The notes under the pieces are model-generated. The model was not told the origin of the DNA, searched no databases, and saw only the letters and a list, made by a program, of their open reading frames with translations. From the NCBI GenBank assembly GCA_963975265.1, contig CAXBGT010000001.1, positions 22,736 to 86,735 on the forward strand: a DNA stretch of 64,000 nucleotides, read 5' to 3'. How positions within the stretch are numbered: the stretch's first letter is position 1; each line of letters begins with the position of its first letter. Shown one piece after another: positions 1 through 8,379 of the stretch. The position numbers and the translations under genes were made by a program. Source of the stretch: CAJXUU01 sp963975265. Lineage in GTDB: Bacteria > Bacteroidota > Bacteroidia > Chitinophagales > Saprospiraceae.

Positions 1-186
1 TCATGGGAAGGTTACGTATACGATTGTGATTTCAATCAAATGCTCGATCTCAAAGTAGCCGCTAAGTCACAACATATCGATGATTTTAATATGGAAGCAT
101 TGATGGGTCGGGACATTGTACTGAATCAACATTGCTATGGATGTACAGCAGGTGCAGGAAGTAGTTGTGGTGGAGAGATAGTTTAG
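1..186 (+). CDS. arsS: ArsS-type radical SAM protein, C-terminal end (partial)
   Basis: The window opens inside a gene whose last 61 codons are visible, ending in TAG at 184-186. The tail carries the cysteine/glycine-rich signature HCYGCTAGAGSSCGG, typical of the C-terminal DUF3641 region of the ArsS family, radical SAM enzymes assigned to arsenosugar biosynthesis. The N-terminal radical SAM domain with its CxxxCxxC cluster motif would lie upstream of the window and cannot be checked. The family call rests on this C-terminal motif only. A TIGR04282-type glycosyltransferase, a family often linked with arsenosugar genes, lies far away at 60160-60780. Confidence 0.75.
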   Translation, partial: SWEGYVYDCDFNQMLDLKVAAKSQHIDDFNMEALMGRDIVLNQHCYGCTAGAGSSCGGEIV

Positions 187-345
187 CTTAAAATTCTGAA
201 TATTAGACCTTTAAATAACATTCTGTGTTTTTATTATTCTGATAGTCTTAAATTGCTCTGATATTATTTTTAGAATTTAATTTCCCATTTTCACCTTGTT
301 AAAACGAATAATTTAGTAAATAGCAGTTCTAACAAACTTACTGCT

Positions 346-2160
346 ATGGAAACTAGGTTATTTGAATATATAGAAAGGCAACTGGAAAAACATCCGCTTG
401 ATAAAAGTGTAGGTAGAAAAGAAGGTGATGGATGGAAATTTTGGAGTACCCAAGAGATTATCGACTCTGCACATAAATTAGCATCTGGACTAATAGACCT
501 TGGTCTTAAAAAGGGAGATAAAGTATCAATGGTTGCTTATAAAAACAGACCTGAATGGTACATAGTTGATTTAGCAACCCAGTATTTGGGTATAACCAAT
601 GTACCTTTATATCCTACTATCAGCTCAAACGAATATGTCTATATTCTAAATGATTCTGAGGTAAAAGCATGTTTCGTAGGTGCGGATGATCTATATGAAA
701 AAGTAGAAGCAGCAAAAGGCAGTGTTGGAACGCTCCAACATATCTACACTTTCGATAAAGCAGAAGGAAAACCGTTCTACGAAGACTTATTCAATGAAAA
801 CAATAAGGATACCGTACTAGCATCAAAAGCTAGTATAAAGTCTGGTGATCTAGCTACGATTATATATACTTCGGGAACAACAGGAAATCCAAAGGGGGTT
901 ATGTTATCCCATAGGAACATCAGTCATGTAGTTGATGTAACATTACAGTCATTTCCACTTACCCCAAGCGGTAAAGTGCTAAGTTTTCTCCCATTCTGTC
1001 ATATTTTTGAAAGAGCTTGTATCTATGGATATTCTGACGCTTGCGTATCTGTGTATTGTACAGGAACAGATAATCTTGGAGGAGAAGATGGTGATTTGAA
1101 GTCTGTAGGGCCACAGTTTTTCACAACTGTACCAAGATTACTCGAAAAAATATACGAAAAAATATACAACAAAGGGCTTCATCTGACTGGTCTCAAAAAG
1201 AAGTTATTCTTCTGGGCATTGAGTCTTGCAGATGAATATGAGCATGGAAAGACATTCTCAGGGATGGCGGCGATCAAGAGAAAAATTGCAGACAAGCTTA
1301 TTTTCTCGAAATGGAGAGAAGCTCTTGGTGGAAACGTGCAAGGAATAGTTACAGGCGCTGCACCTTGCCCAACAAAAATCATTAAGGTGTTTTCAACAGC
1401 AGGAATCAAAGTGCTAGAAGGCTATGGGTTGACAGAGACGAGCCCTACATTATCCGTGAACAGATTTGATGGATATGCTAAAGTGGGAACAGTGGGGCCC
1501 GTGATAGAAGGTGTTGACCTACACATTGACGACTCTGATCCGAATTATGCAGACGGGGAAGGTGAGATTCTTGTAAATGGTCCGAATATAATGCTTGGTT
1601 ATTATAACAAACCTGAAGCTAATGCTGACGTCTTTACTGAATTGGGTGGCAAGACATATTTTAAGACTGGAGACATTGGGAAGTTAGTGGATGGTCCAAA
1701 AGGAAAACTGTATCTCAAAATCACAGATCGTAAAAAAGAACTCCTCAAAACATCTGGTGGTAAGTATGTAGCTCCAGCTCCGATTGAAAATAAACTTAGA
1801 GAAGACTTCCTCATAGAGCAAGTCATGGTGGTGGGAGATGCTCAGAAATTTGTGTCTGCGCTCATCGTACCCGCAGAAGAAGCCCTCAAAGACTGGTGTG
1901 AAGACAATGATGTAATGTGGACAGATCTAGTAACTGCGTGTGCTGACGAAAAAGTGATCAATTGTTTTCAAGCATCTATAGATAAGGCAAATCCTAATTT
2001 CAGTCATGTAGAGCAAATCAAGAAATTCAAAATACTACCTACTACATGGGAAGCAGTAAGACCCAACGGTGAAGCAACAGAGCTTACTCCAACCATGAAA
2101 CTTAAACGTAGAGTGATTGCTGAGAAATATGGGAAGGAAATAGAGGCTATATATGGATGA
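346..2160 (+). CDS. fadD: long-chain acyl-CoA synthetase (AMP-forming)
   Basis: A 604-residue ANL-superfamily enzyme expected to activate long-chain fatty acids to acyl-CoA via an acyl-adenylate, at the cytoplasmic membrane. The AMP-binding P-loop (YTSGTTGNPKGV) is near residues 174-185, the adenine-binding motif GYGLTETSP near 358-366, the KTGDIG motif near 438, and the hinge/C-terminal segment DRKKELLKTSGGK near 460. Length and motif order match the bacterial FadD15/COG1022 class, which is longer than E. coli FadD. The ATG follows a non-coding AT-rich stretch with no evident Shine-Dalgarno, normal for this phylum. A small membrane protein gene begins 8 bases after the stop and may be co-transcribed. 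Substrate chain length cannot be deduced. Confidence 0.9.
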   Translation: METRLFEYIERQLEKHPLDKSVGRKEGDGWKFWSTQEIIDSAHKLASGLIDLGLKKGDKVSMVAYKNRPEWYIVDLATQYLGITNVPLYPTISSNEYVYILNDSEVKACFVGADDLYEKVEAAKGSVGTLQHIYTFDKAEGKPFYEDLFNENNKDTVLASKASIKSGDLATIIYTSGTTGNPKGVMLSHRNISHVVDVTLQSFPLTPSGKVLSFLPFCHIFERACIYGYSDACVSVYCTGTDNLGGEDGDLKSVGPQFFTTVPRLLEKIYEKIYNKGLHLTGLKKKLFFWALSLADEYEHGKTFSGMAAIKRKIADKLIFSKWREALGGNVQGIVTGAAPCPTKIIKVFSTAGIKVLEGYGLTETSPTLSVNRFDGYAKVGTVGPVIEGVDLHIDDSDPNYADGEGEILVNGPNIMLGYYNKPEANADVFTELGGKTYFKTGDIGKLVDGPKGKLYLKITDRKKELLKTSGGKYVAPAPIENKLREDFLIEQVMVVGDAQKFVSALIVPAEEALKDWCEDNDVMWTDLVTACADEKVINCFQASIDKANPNFSHVEQIKKFKILPTTWEAVRPNGEATELTPTMKLKRRVIAEKYGKEIEAIYG

Positions 2161-2168
2161 TGTTTTAG

Positions 2169-2411
2169 ATGAAACCGATAGGACAAATAGAAGTTCTAGG
2201 TATTCCAAGCCTGTTTCTAATTATCTCTTTGGTTTCCTTCAGTGCGGTTGCTTTTCTGTTCTTGAGCATTCCTAAAACAATAGGTGCAGGTATGAGAGTA
2301 CCAGAACCTTCAAATATTTTAGTGCGAGTAATTCAATTTTCTTGCATATTTGGAGTGATTGTTACATTGATAAGTTTTTCTTTAAGAGAACCGTCCACCT
2401 GGTTCAAATAG
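2169..2411 (+). CDS. small membrane protein, unknown function
   Basis: An 80-residue protein starting 8 bases after the acyl-CoA synthetase stop. It has two hydrophobic stretches, roughly residues 13-35 and 51-69, separated by a short polar loop with Pro and Arg residues, so it probably spans the inner membrane twice. I recognise no family. The tight spacing to fadD suggests one transcription unit, but nothing in the sequence ties it to fatty acid metabolism. It could be a chance reading frame, although the clean two-helix pattern and position favour a real gene. Confidence 0.55.
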   Translation: MKPIGQIEVLGIPSLFLIISLVSFSAVAFLFLSIPKTIGAGMRVPEPSNILVRVIQFSCIFGVIVTLISFSLREPSTWFK

Positions 2412-2517
2412 CTCGGTGGCACTATAAATCTAATCATATTTGTATTTCTAGTAGGAAGTACATTTTACTCAACATTCATGTAGCGCATTCAGTTTTCTAA
2501 ATATTTTACACAAAAAA

Positions 2518-2913
2518 ATGGTTAAAAGTAATTGCCCTTGTATGAGCTCCGATCCCTATGTTTCTTGCTGTATGGTATATCATAAAGAAATAGCAAAACC
2601 AGAAACAGCCGAAAAACTCATGCGATCTAGATACACGGCCTATCATATGTCTTTAGTGGATTATCTAGTAAAGACAACTCATCCAGATAAATTACGACCC
2701 AACTATAGGCATCAACTAGAAAGTACTAAAAATGATATGGATTGGACAGGACTAGAGATTTTGAGCTCTTCAATGGGTACAAAGTCAGATAAGATTGGGA
2801 AGGTGCGTTTTCTTGCTCATTATATTATGAATGATAAACCAGGCGAAATGGAAGAGCATTCTCGGTTTCGGAGGTATAAAGGAGATTGGGTTTACTATGA
2901 TGAGAAAGGGTAG
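2518..2913 (+). CDS. YchJ-family (UPF0225) SEC-C motif protein
   Basis: A 131-residue protein of the YchJ/UPF0225 family, an NTF2-like fold with a short SEC-C-type metal-binding head. The N-terminus has the cysteine cluster CPCMSSDPYVSCC (Cys6, Cys8, Cys17, Cys18), followed by the family segment around 'AEKLMRSRYTAYH' and a C-terminal 'RFRRYKGDWVYYDEKG'-like end. YchJ proteins have no established biochemical role, and the cysteines are thought to bind zinc. It stands alone between a small membrane gene and a convergent minus-strand surface-protein gene. Length is slightly shorter than the usual 150 or so residues, consistent with a minimal member. Confidence 0.8.
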   Translation: MVKSNCPCMSSDPYVSCCMVYHKEIAKPETAEKLMRSRYTAYHMSLVDYLVKTTHPDKLRPNYRHQLESTKNDMDWTGLEILSSSMGTKSDKIGKVRFLAHYIMNDKPGEMEEHSRFRRYKGDWVYYDEKG

Positions 2914-3089
2914 CTCAGATCAAAAGTAATTTAGTCCTATAGTAAGAAATTAGCCTCCAATAGTAGACAAGAGCGTATTTCTCATTTTGCCATTTCTTCT
3001 GGTTTTGATTCAAACATATCTTTAAAACATTTTGCAAAATAAGAAGGGCTAGAATACGAAATTGGACAACCCAATCTAAAACTGTCTTA

Positions 3090-3305
3090 TTATTCCACAT
3101 ATTCAATCCGTACTCCATGATATCGCCCAGTAGTAGTGGTATTGATATCTTCACCGGCATCCCCTATCTGAATGAAATATTGAAAGTTCTCATTATCTAT
3201 TGTAGATTCGCCTATGTCGGTACAGTCTAATTCTGTATATAAATTAGGAGCATGCCCCCCAATAGTATAGCACACATCTCGCTTATTCCAGAGAATAGAT
3301 TTATC
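3090..3305 (-). pseudogene. out-of-frame C-terminal tail of the YadA-head protein
   Basis: This minus-strand frame is open from about 3305 to a TAA at 3090-3092 and overlaps the end of the YadA-head gene in another frame. Read from the AGGAT at 3303-3307 it gives DKSILWNKRDVCYTIGGHAP and then a hydrophilic Asp/Glu/Thr-rich tail ending in RIEYVE. That is more protein-like than the in-frame end (FSGISEMCAILLGG...). One extra G in AGGAT would join the two frames into a protein of about 670 residues. This can be a true mutation or a sequence error; I cannot tell which. Confidence 0.6.
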
Positions 3306-5095
3306 CTAACTAGTCTAAAATCTATCTGTAACTCTTCTAGTGTATTTTGGTATATAAACTTCATCCCTTCTATATTTACTCCACTCGGCAGATTTACAGG
3401 AGCATATAATTTTATATCATAGACTTCATCATTGATATTTAAGGCTTCTGGTGCAGCACCATATCCTATTTTGTAATTCAATGGATGTTCGTTCTCATTT
3501 TCAGAAACAAAACTATTACCATTGACTACATAATAGTTGCTCTCTTCAGGTTTTACTATCAGTTTTCCTTGACTGTTTGCGTATACATCTTTATTACCCC
3601 CTCCTGAAAGTGAGCTTGTACTTATCGTTCCGTTTACAAAGGTGTTTCCTTGATTTAAAATACCGTCGACAGAATGAATTACAAGGTTATTAGATAGATT
3701 AGATGTTATTTTTCCAACTAAATTAAAAGAACTAGTTTTAAATAGCGTTAAGGATGGTTGTAGCGTACCATCATTTGAAGTAATAGCTATTTCTCCAAAA
3801 TCATCTTGAATGTCCAGTTTTTCTGCCTTCATATTTCCTCCAACCTCAAGATCGGTTGTAGGTAACAGTTTATTGATGCCTATTTTGGGCGATCCAAATC
3901 CTTCTTTGCCTATGATAATACAATCATCACAGATGGAAGATATCTCATTACCAATCACCATGGAGTTATTACCAAAAGCTGTGCTATTTAATCCCAGAAC
4001 TGCACTTTCATTTCCATGCGCAAAAGCATCTCGCCCTATAGCTATCCCGTCTATGCCAAGAGCCCTAGATTGTAAACCTAATGCTACGCTATTATTTCCT
4101 TCCGCTGAAGATAAAAACCCCATAGCTATACTCGTATTCCCTACAGCAGATGCCCTTCCTATGGCTACGGATCCAAACAACTCAGCTTTAGCTTCTAGAC
4201 CGATGGCTACAGCTTGATTGTCAGCGATAGATCTTTCACCAAGGGCCACAGATCTATCATTGGCAGATGCCAAGGTGCCTATAACTATACTCGACTCACC
4301 ATCGGATTGGGCGAATACTCCAAAGTTTATATTCCTGAATCCTATCCCATCAGTCCATTCATTGTTCAGTTGAATTCCACCGCCAAAACTCTGTTTTTCT
4401 GCATTACAAAAGAATCCATCTCTTTGATCCTCTCCTGATGCTTTTGGAGTATAGGTATTCCATGAGATTTCAAATCCGTCTCCATTCGACGGGCCAGCAT
4501 CAGAGGTGAAAATGATATCGATACTTTCGCTTGCAGGCAGGTAAAAGGTATCCATATCAAAATTTATTCCTGTATAGACCATTTCAAAGTCAGGAGATTC
4601 TATTCTCAGAGTATCATTAGTAAAAAGGACTACATTATGGATTATCATTTGCCTGATACTGCTATTAAAGTCACTGAGAATAGTGCTCTGGAAACTTTCT
4701 CCATCAGCATAAAATCCATTTTCACCACCAGAGTCATAAATAGTGCCGCAGTCTTCTTCAATAATACTAGGAACTGTATTGATGGTTGTACTGAAAGAAC
4801 CACAATCATCCAAAGAGAATTTGCTTGGTTTTCCGATTTCTACCCAATTTTGACCGTTATAATACCAGAAGGTTTGAGTATCTGTATCGTACAAAATAAG
4901 TCCACTTGCTGGATTGGATATGTTCATTCTATTCGTGGTCGTTACTCGCGGTGTGAGCATTCCTTTATAGTCGCTTTGGATATCAAGCATTGCACTTGAG
5001 TGAGGAGCGGTACCTGTTTCTGAAATGCCCACACTCTGAGAAGTTAGGTTGTGTAATATTATAATGGAAAATAAGAGTGGAAATAACTTTTTCAT
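3227..5095 (-). CDS. YadA-head-repeat surface protein (probably frameshifted)
   Basis: A secreted protein of 622 residues as read here. The start is the ATG at 5095, because it gives a clean signal peptide (MKKLFPLLFSIIIL...); ten further codons upstream are open but add nothing. Residues about 30-85 contain the 'GMLTPRVTTTNRMNI...LILYDTDTQTFWYYNGQNW' module common in Bacteroidota tail-fibre/adhesin-like proteins. Residues about 260-390 are a series of roughly 14-residue repeats such as SIAMGFLSSAEGNN and SVALGLQSRALG, the Hep_Hag/YadA head pattern that forms a trimeric beta-roll. The last 20 or so residues before the stop are atypical, and an alternative frame continues with natural-looking protein to 3090, so the C-terminus is likely a frameshift product. 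No T9SS tail is seen. Confidence 0.75.
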   Translation of the reverse strand: MKKLFPLLFSIIILHNLTSQSVGISETGTAPHSSAMLDIQSDYKGMLTPRVTTTNRMNISNPASGLILYDTDTQTFWYYNGQNWVEIGKPSKFSLDDCGSFSTTINTVPSIIEEDCGTIYDSGGENGFYADGESFQSTILSDFNSSIRQMIIHNVVLFTNDTLRIESPDFEMVYTGINFDMDTFYLPASESIDIIFTSDAGPSNGDGFEISWNTYTPKASGEDQRDGFFCNAEKQSFGGGIQLNNEWTDGIGFRNINFGVFAQSDGESSIVIGTLASANDRSVALGERSIADNQAVAIGLEAKAELFGSVAIGRASAVGNTSIAMGFLSSAEGNNSVALGLQSRALGIDGIAIGRDAFAHGNESAVLGLNSTAFGNNSMVIGNEISSICDDCIIIGKEGFGSPKIGINKLLPTTDLEVGGNMKAEKLDIQDDFGEIAITSNDGTLQPSLTLFKTSSFNLVGKITSNLSNNLVIHSVDGILNQGNTFVNGTISTSSLSGGGNKDVYANSQGKLIVKPEESNYYVVNGNSFVSENENEHPLNYKIGYGAAPEALNINDEVYDIKLYAPVNLPSGVNIEGMKFIYQNTLEELQIDFRLVRINLFSGISEMCAILLGGMLLIYIQN

Positions 5096-5426
5096 AATGA
5101 TTATTAACTTGAGAAAATGAGGCAATTTTATTGATTATGAAATTAGACACTCATACAGAGACTTTGGAAATTATAATGCAGAATGTCTAATAATCAATAT
5201 TTCAATGAAAGCTCTATTGCAAAGCTATATCGCTACATATCCAAATAGTCAGTCAATGAATGATTCAGCATTCTGAATGAATAAAAAGGTTGTTTTGATA
5301 CGGAGTCAAGAATCCCTAAAAAATAACCCGTTTATTCATTCTCATCGTGTAACTGTACATTATGGGACTTGTCCACGGCAATCTTGTATTAATATTATGG
5401 TATTAAAAAGCAAAATATAATAAATT
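5096..5426. other. gap between divergent surface protein and lipoprotein genes
   Basis: This 331-base divergent intergenic region holds the promoters of the minus-strand YadA-head gene and the plus-strand lipoprotein. I find no clear TTTG/TAnnTTTG pair for either. The one structure is an inverted repeat, 5131-5149 against 5184-5197 (TTGATTAT...TAGACA with TGTCTAATAATCAA, one 5-base bulge), which would fold in the leader of the minus-strand transcript. Confidence 0.4.
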
Positions 5427-6197
5427 ATGAAAACGCAAGTGTCCCTATTTTTACTCCTTTTTATTTTAATATCATGTAGTACTGAAGCTCCGGAAGATAA
5501 TCCCAATATGAATCCTGCTCCTAAAATTACTCAAGAAGAGTTTGACAATCTTCCACGTCCATGTCTTGATGATCCTAATATCATAAACATCCCTACGAAA
5601 CTCGAACTAGAGGAGAATTATTCTCAATATGATTATACTACAAGTTTGGTATTGGGTATAAAAGGAATTAGAGAACATCTTGAAGCGTTATTGATAGCAA
5701 TAGGTGCTCCTATAGATGCTATAGTAGAAGGGAAAGATAATATCCATGTACATGAAGGAGAAAAAGGATATTCTTGGATAGGTGGAGATGATAAGTACCT
5801 CTTAGTTTTGCGAGATTTTGGTTACCAGATTTACTTTTTTGATGACATAAATGAAGTTTCTGGTGATGAGATGATATATCTGAATCAAGATGACGAATGC
5901 ACGGATTTCGAATATATTGAATATCCTATTAGAGAAGATGTAAATAAAAATGGAGAAGTAATCCATATCGGATATGATAAAGCAGGTACTGCTGATATTT
6001 TAACAGTAGCTACAGAAACCTATCTAGCTGGCTCAAAATCAGAAACTTTCAGAGATTTTAATGACGGTTCCGGAGACTACTATCAGTATATCGACGGTGT
6101 AGTTAGCTTGTATTTATCATGGGAGTCAAATGGAAGTGGAAACTATCGTAAGTATGTAGATGGCGAAGTAGTAGAAGAGGGACTCTGGGCGTTTTAG
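5427..6197 (+). CDS. lipoprotein of unknown function
   Basis: A 256-residue protein with a signal peptide ending in the lipobox LISC (Cys17), followed by a Glu/Pro/Asn-rich linker, so it is probably a lipid-anchored envelope protein. The mature part is acidic with no family I recognise. The C-terminal 60 residues repeat Tyr/Gly/Asp motifs (YYQYIDG... NYRKYVDGEV), suggesting two related beta hairpins. It stands alone between the YadA-head gene and the beta-CASP nuclease gene, with 97 bases before the latter. Function is unassigned. Confidence 0.7.
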   Translation: MKTQVSLFLLLFILISCSTEAPEDNPNMNPAPKITQEEFDNLPRPCLDDPNIINIPTKLELEENYSQYDYTTSLVLGIKGIREHLEALLIAIGAPIDAIVEGKDNIHVHEGEKGYSWIGGDDKYLLVLRDFGYQIYFFDDINEVSGDEMIYLNQDDECTDFEYIEYPIREDVNKNGEVIHIGYDKAGTADILTVATETYLAGSKSETFRDFNDGSGDYYQYIDGVVSLYLSWESNGSGNYRKYVDGEVVEEGLWAF

Positions 6198-6294
6198 AAA
6201 ACACACTTTTTTAAATCGTTTTGCAATTATGACAAGCGCTGCCCATTTCCCCAAATAATACTATCTTGGTCATCTAAAGTATTAAATACAACCA

Positions 6295-7704
6295 ATGAAA
6301 GTAAAGTTTTGTGGAGCAGCGCAGTTCGTAACCGGAAGTAGTCACTTGATTACGCTTGATGATGGATATAAAATATTATTAGATTGTGGTTTATTCCAAG
6401 GGAAAGGGCGTCATATCTGGGATTACAACAACAACTGGAATTTCACCCCGGCCGATATAGATTGTCTCATATTATCTCACGCACATATCGACCATACAGG
6501 CAGAGTTCCGAAATTGGTAAAAGATGGATTTACAGGTGATATCCACTGTACACATGCTACTCGTAGTCTATGTACGATTATGTTGCTAGATAGTGCTAAG
6601 ATCCAAGAGCGAGATGTAGAATGGCACAATAAAAAGATTCTCAAAAAGAGGAAGAAAGATCTATCTAAAATCAGAACACCGCTATATACTAGTGAAAATG
6701 TAACACCAACTTTGGATCTCTTTATTGGCTATAATTACAATAGGTGGCATAGAATCAATGAAAAAGTGTCTGTTATGTTTAAAGATGCAGGACATATTCT
6801 TGGTAGCTCAAGTGTGACTCTCAAGATCACAGAAAACGGAAAAGAACGGTTAGTAGGATTTACTGGAGATATAGGAAGACCAGATAGGCCGATTCTTCGT
6901 AATCCTCAGCAAATGCCAAAAGTAGAATACCTAATTTGTGAGTCTACCTATGGAGATAAAGATCACCAACTGCCACCAGAACAATCAGAAGAATTTCTCA
7001 ATATACTAAAAGAAACGTGTATTGAAAAAAAGGGGAAACTGGTCATACCTGCGTTCAGTGTAGGACGTACGCAGGAAATTGTCTATATGCTCGACAGGCT
7101 AGAAACAGCAGGACTATTACCAAAACTTCCCATATACGTCGATAGCCCTCTAGCGGTGAATGCGACGATGATATTCGGACAGCATCCAGAATGCTTTGAC
7201 AATGAACTCAATGAATACCTTCTCATCGATGATAACCCATTTGGATTCAATGATCTTAACTATATCCGAGATGTAAAGGACTCTAAAGCACTCAATGATA
7301 CAGATGAACCTTGCGTAATTATTAGTTCATCTGGGATGATGAATGCTGGGCGAGTAAAGCACCATTTATTCAATAATATTGAAAACCCAAAGAATACATT
7401 TTTAATCGTTGGATACTGTTCTCCAAGTACACCAGGTGGCATGCTGAGAGATGGAGTAGAAAGCATAAAATTATTCGGAGAATGGAAGATGGTGAAAGCT
7501 GATGTGAAAGTAATGGATTCTTTTTCCGCACATGGAGATAGAAACGAAATGCATGATTTCATTTCTAATCAAACCGATGTGAAGAAGATTTTTCTTGTGC
7601 ACGGAGAACTAGACAGACAAGAAAAATGGAAAGCTTTCCTTAATGAAAAGGGGTTCAGAGATGTTGAGATTCCGGCGGAAGGAGATGAATATGATTTGTC
7701 ATAA
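6295..7704 (+). CDS. beta-CASP metallo-beta-lactamase-fold RNA-processing nuclease
   Basis: A 469-residue enzyme of the CPSF/YSH1-like class (COG1236), a zinc-dependent RNA endo/exonuclease fold. The metal-binding motif HAHIDH is at residues 62-67. Later metal-ligand regions follow ('DAGHILGSSS' and 'GDIGRPDRPILRN'), then a beta-CASP insertion, the 'SSSGMMNAGRVKHHL' segment near 340-355, and the C-terminal RMMBL motif DSFSAHGDRNEM near 403-414. All catalytic elements appear intact and the length is typical. It is monocistronic: a strong terminator follows at 7792-7828. Archaeal and bacterial relatives act in RNA maturation or decay; the substrate here is unknown. Confidence 0.88.
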   Translation: MKVKFCGAAQFVTGSSHLITLDDGYKILLDCGLFQGKGRHIWDYNNNWNFTPADIDCLILSHAHIDHTGRVPKLVKDGFTGDIHCTHATRSLCTIMLLDSAKIQERDVEWHNKKILKKRKKDLSKIRTPLYTSENVTPTLDLFIGYNYNRWHRINEKVSVMFKDAGHILGSSSVTLKITENGKERLVGFTGDIGRPDRPILRNPQQMPKVEYLICESTYGDKDHQLPPEQSEEFLNILKETCIEKKGKLVIPAFSVGRTQEIVYMLDRLETAGLLPKLPIYVDSPLAVNATMIFGQHPECFDNELNEYLLIDDNPFGFNDLNYIRDVKDSKALNDTDEPCVIISSSGMMNAGRVKHHLFNNIENPKNTFLIVGYCSPSTPGGMLRDGVESIKLFGEWKMVKADVKVMDSFSAHGDRNEMHDFISNQTDVKKIFLVHGELDRQEKWKAFLNEKGFRDVEIPAEGDEYDLS

Positions 7705-7791
7705 AAATTACAACTATTCGCAAGAGGCAATTGACTATAGCAATAAGAACCTAAATTAGAAAGTAAAAGTGTGAACAGATAGTACTTAATG

Positions 7792-7828
7792 AAGTAGCGG
7801 TTAGACAAAAAACTAACCGCTACTTTTT
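7792..7828 (+). terminator. intrinsic terminator of the beta-CASP nuclease gene
   Basis: A perfect 13-base stem, AAGTAGCGGTTAG (7792-7804) with CTAACCGCTACTT (7813-7825), an 8-base A-rich loop, and a T run to 7828. It lies 88 bases after the stop codon of the plus-strand gene. Confidence 0.9.
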
Positions 7829-7893
7829 GTTTTATTGCCGCTTAAGCTCAAAGTTTTACATTATCCCGTTCCTATTTTCATGTATGAACTTAA

Positions 7894-7967
7894 TATCTTT
7901 GTGTAAATAACTTTAAAAGTTGCACATTATTAGGATATCGAGTTGATTCACTTCGGAAGTGCTTTTT
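7894..7967 (+). ncRNA. possible short transcript (promoter-like box plus terminator-like hairpin)
   Basis: TATCTTTG at 7894-7901 fits the Bacteroidota -7 box TAnnTTTG, but no TTTG sits 19 bases upstream. About 50 bases later the hairpin CACTT-CGG-AAGTG (7949-7961) is followed by CTTTTT (7962-7967). Together they could make an RNA of roughly 60 bases. This is a weak prediction: the stem is only 5 bp and there is no conservation evidence. Confidence 0.2.
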
Positions 7968-8010
7968 CGGCTTAAGTTGAAACACTAAGCTCTTTTTACA
8001 TTGACTAATT

Positions 8011-8378
8011 TTAGTAAACGGGAATGGATTTCGCATCTATTCTTTGACTTTGATCAATTAATCCTTTTCCAAACCAATTAGAAAGTACCTTCAGCGCAGG
8101 CTTATTCTGAATAATGTCTATTCCTATTACATTTTTTAATCTTTGGACTTCCGCCTCAATTTCTACTTCAGTGATTCTATCGCCTTTTTTACTTCCAAAA
8201 ATTCTTCCAAATACGAGACTCGAGTCTTCTCTAACCCTTGATATTCTATATTGCCAATCGTAAACCTAGGCTCTAGTTGTGTAGAAACGCAGAAGTGGAA
8301 GAAGGCGAAAATGAGTAATATGAAGAGGTTCCATTCATTAGGTTCGTTGATCTTGGATGGTAATTTTTGATGTGAAAT
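8011..8378 (-). pseudogene. decayed POTRA-type (Omp85-like) gene remnant
   Basis: Translating the minus strand gives a signal-peptide-like segment (WNLFILLIFAFFHF) and then RFTIGNIEYQGLEKTRVSYL, followed after a frame change by KKGDRITEVEIEAEVQRLKN. That is the pattern of a POTRA domain at the start of BamA/ShlB-type outer-membrane proteins. Three defects mark it as dead: no in-frame ATG precedes the hydrophobic segment, the two halves are in different frames across the A6 run (8185-8190, where one more A restores the frame), and a stop at 8011-8013 cuts it off with no beta-barrel after it. It follows the DUF547/barrel gene directly. The family call is from pattern only. Confidence 0.5.
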
Positions 8379-8379
8379 A

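Larger units (their letters stand above)
7705..8379. other. gene-free stretch between convergent genes
   Basis: These 675 bases hold no intact gene. From left to right they contain the nuclease terminator, a promoter-like box with a small hairpin, and the POTRA-type gene remnant on the minus strand. The stretch 7968-8010 shows nothing I can interpret. Confidence 0.6.

Noticed and set aside
2915..3160. 81-residue minus-strand frame after the YchJ gene
   Set aside because: Overlaps the out-of-frame tail of the YadA-head protein and has a composition typical of AT-rich non-coding DNA.
3810..4217. 135-residue frame opposite the YadA-head repeats
   Set aside because: Antisense to a repetitive region; its repeats are a reflection of the head repeats.
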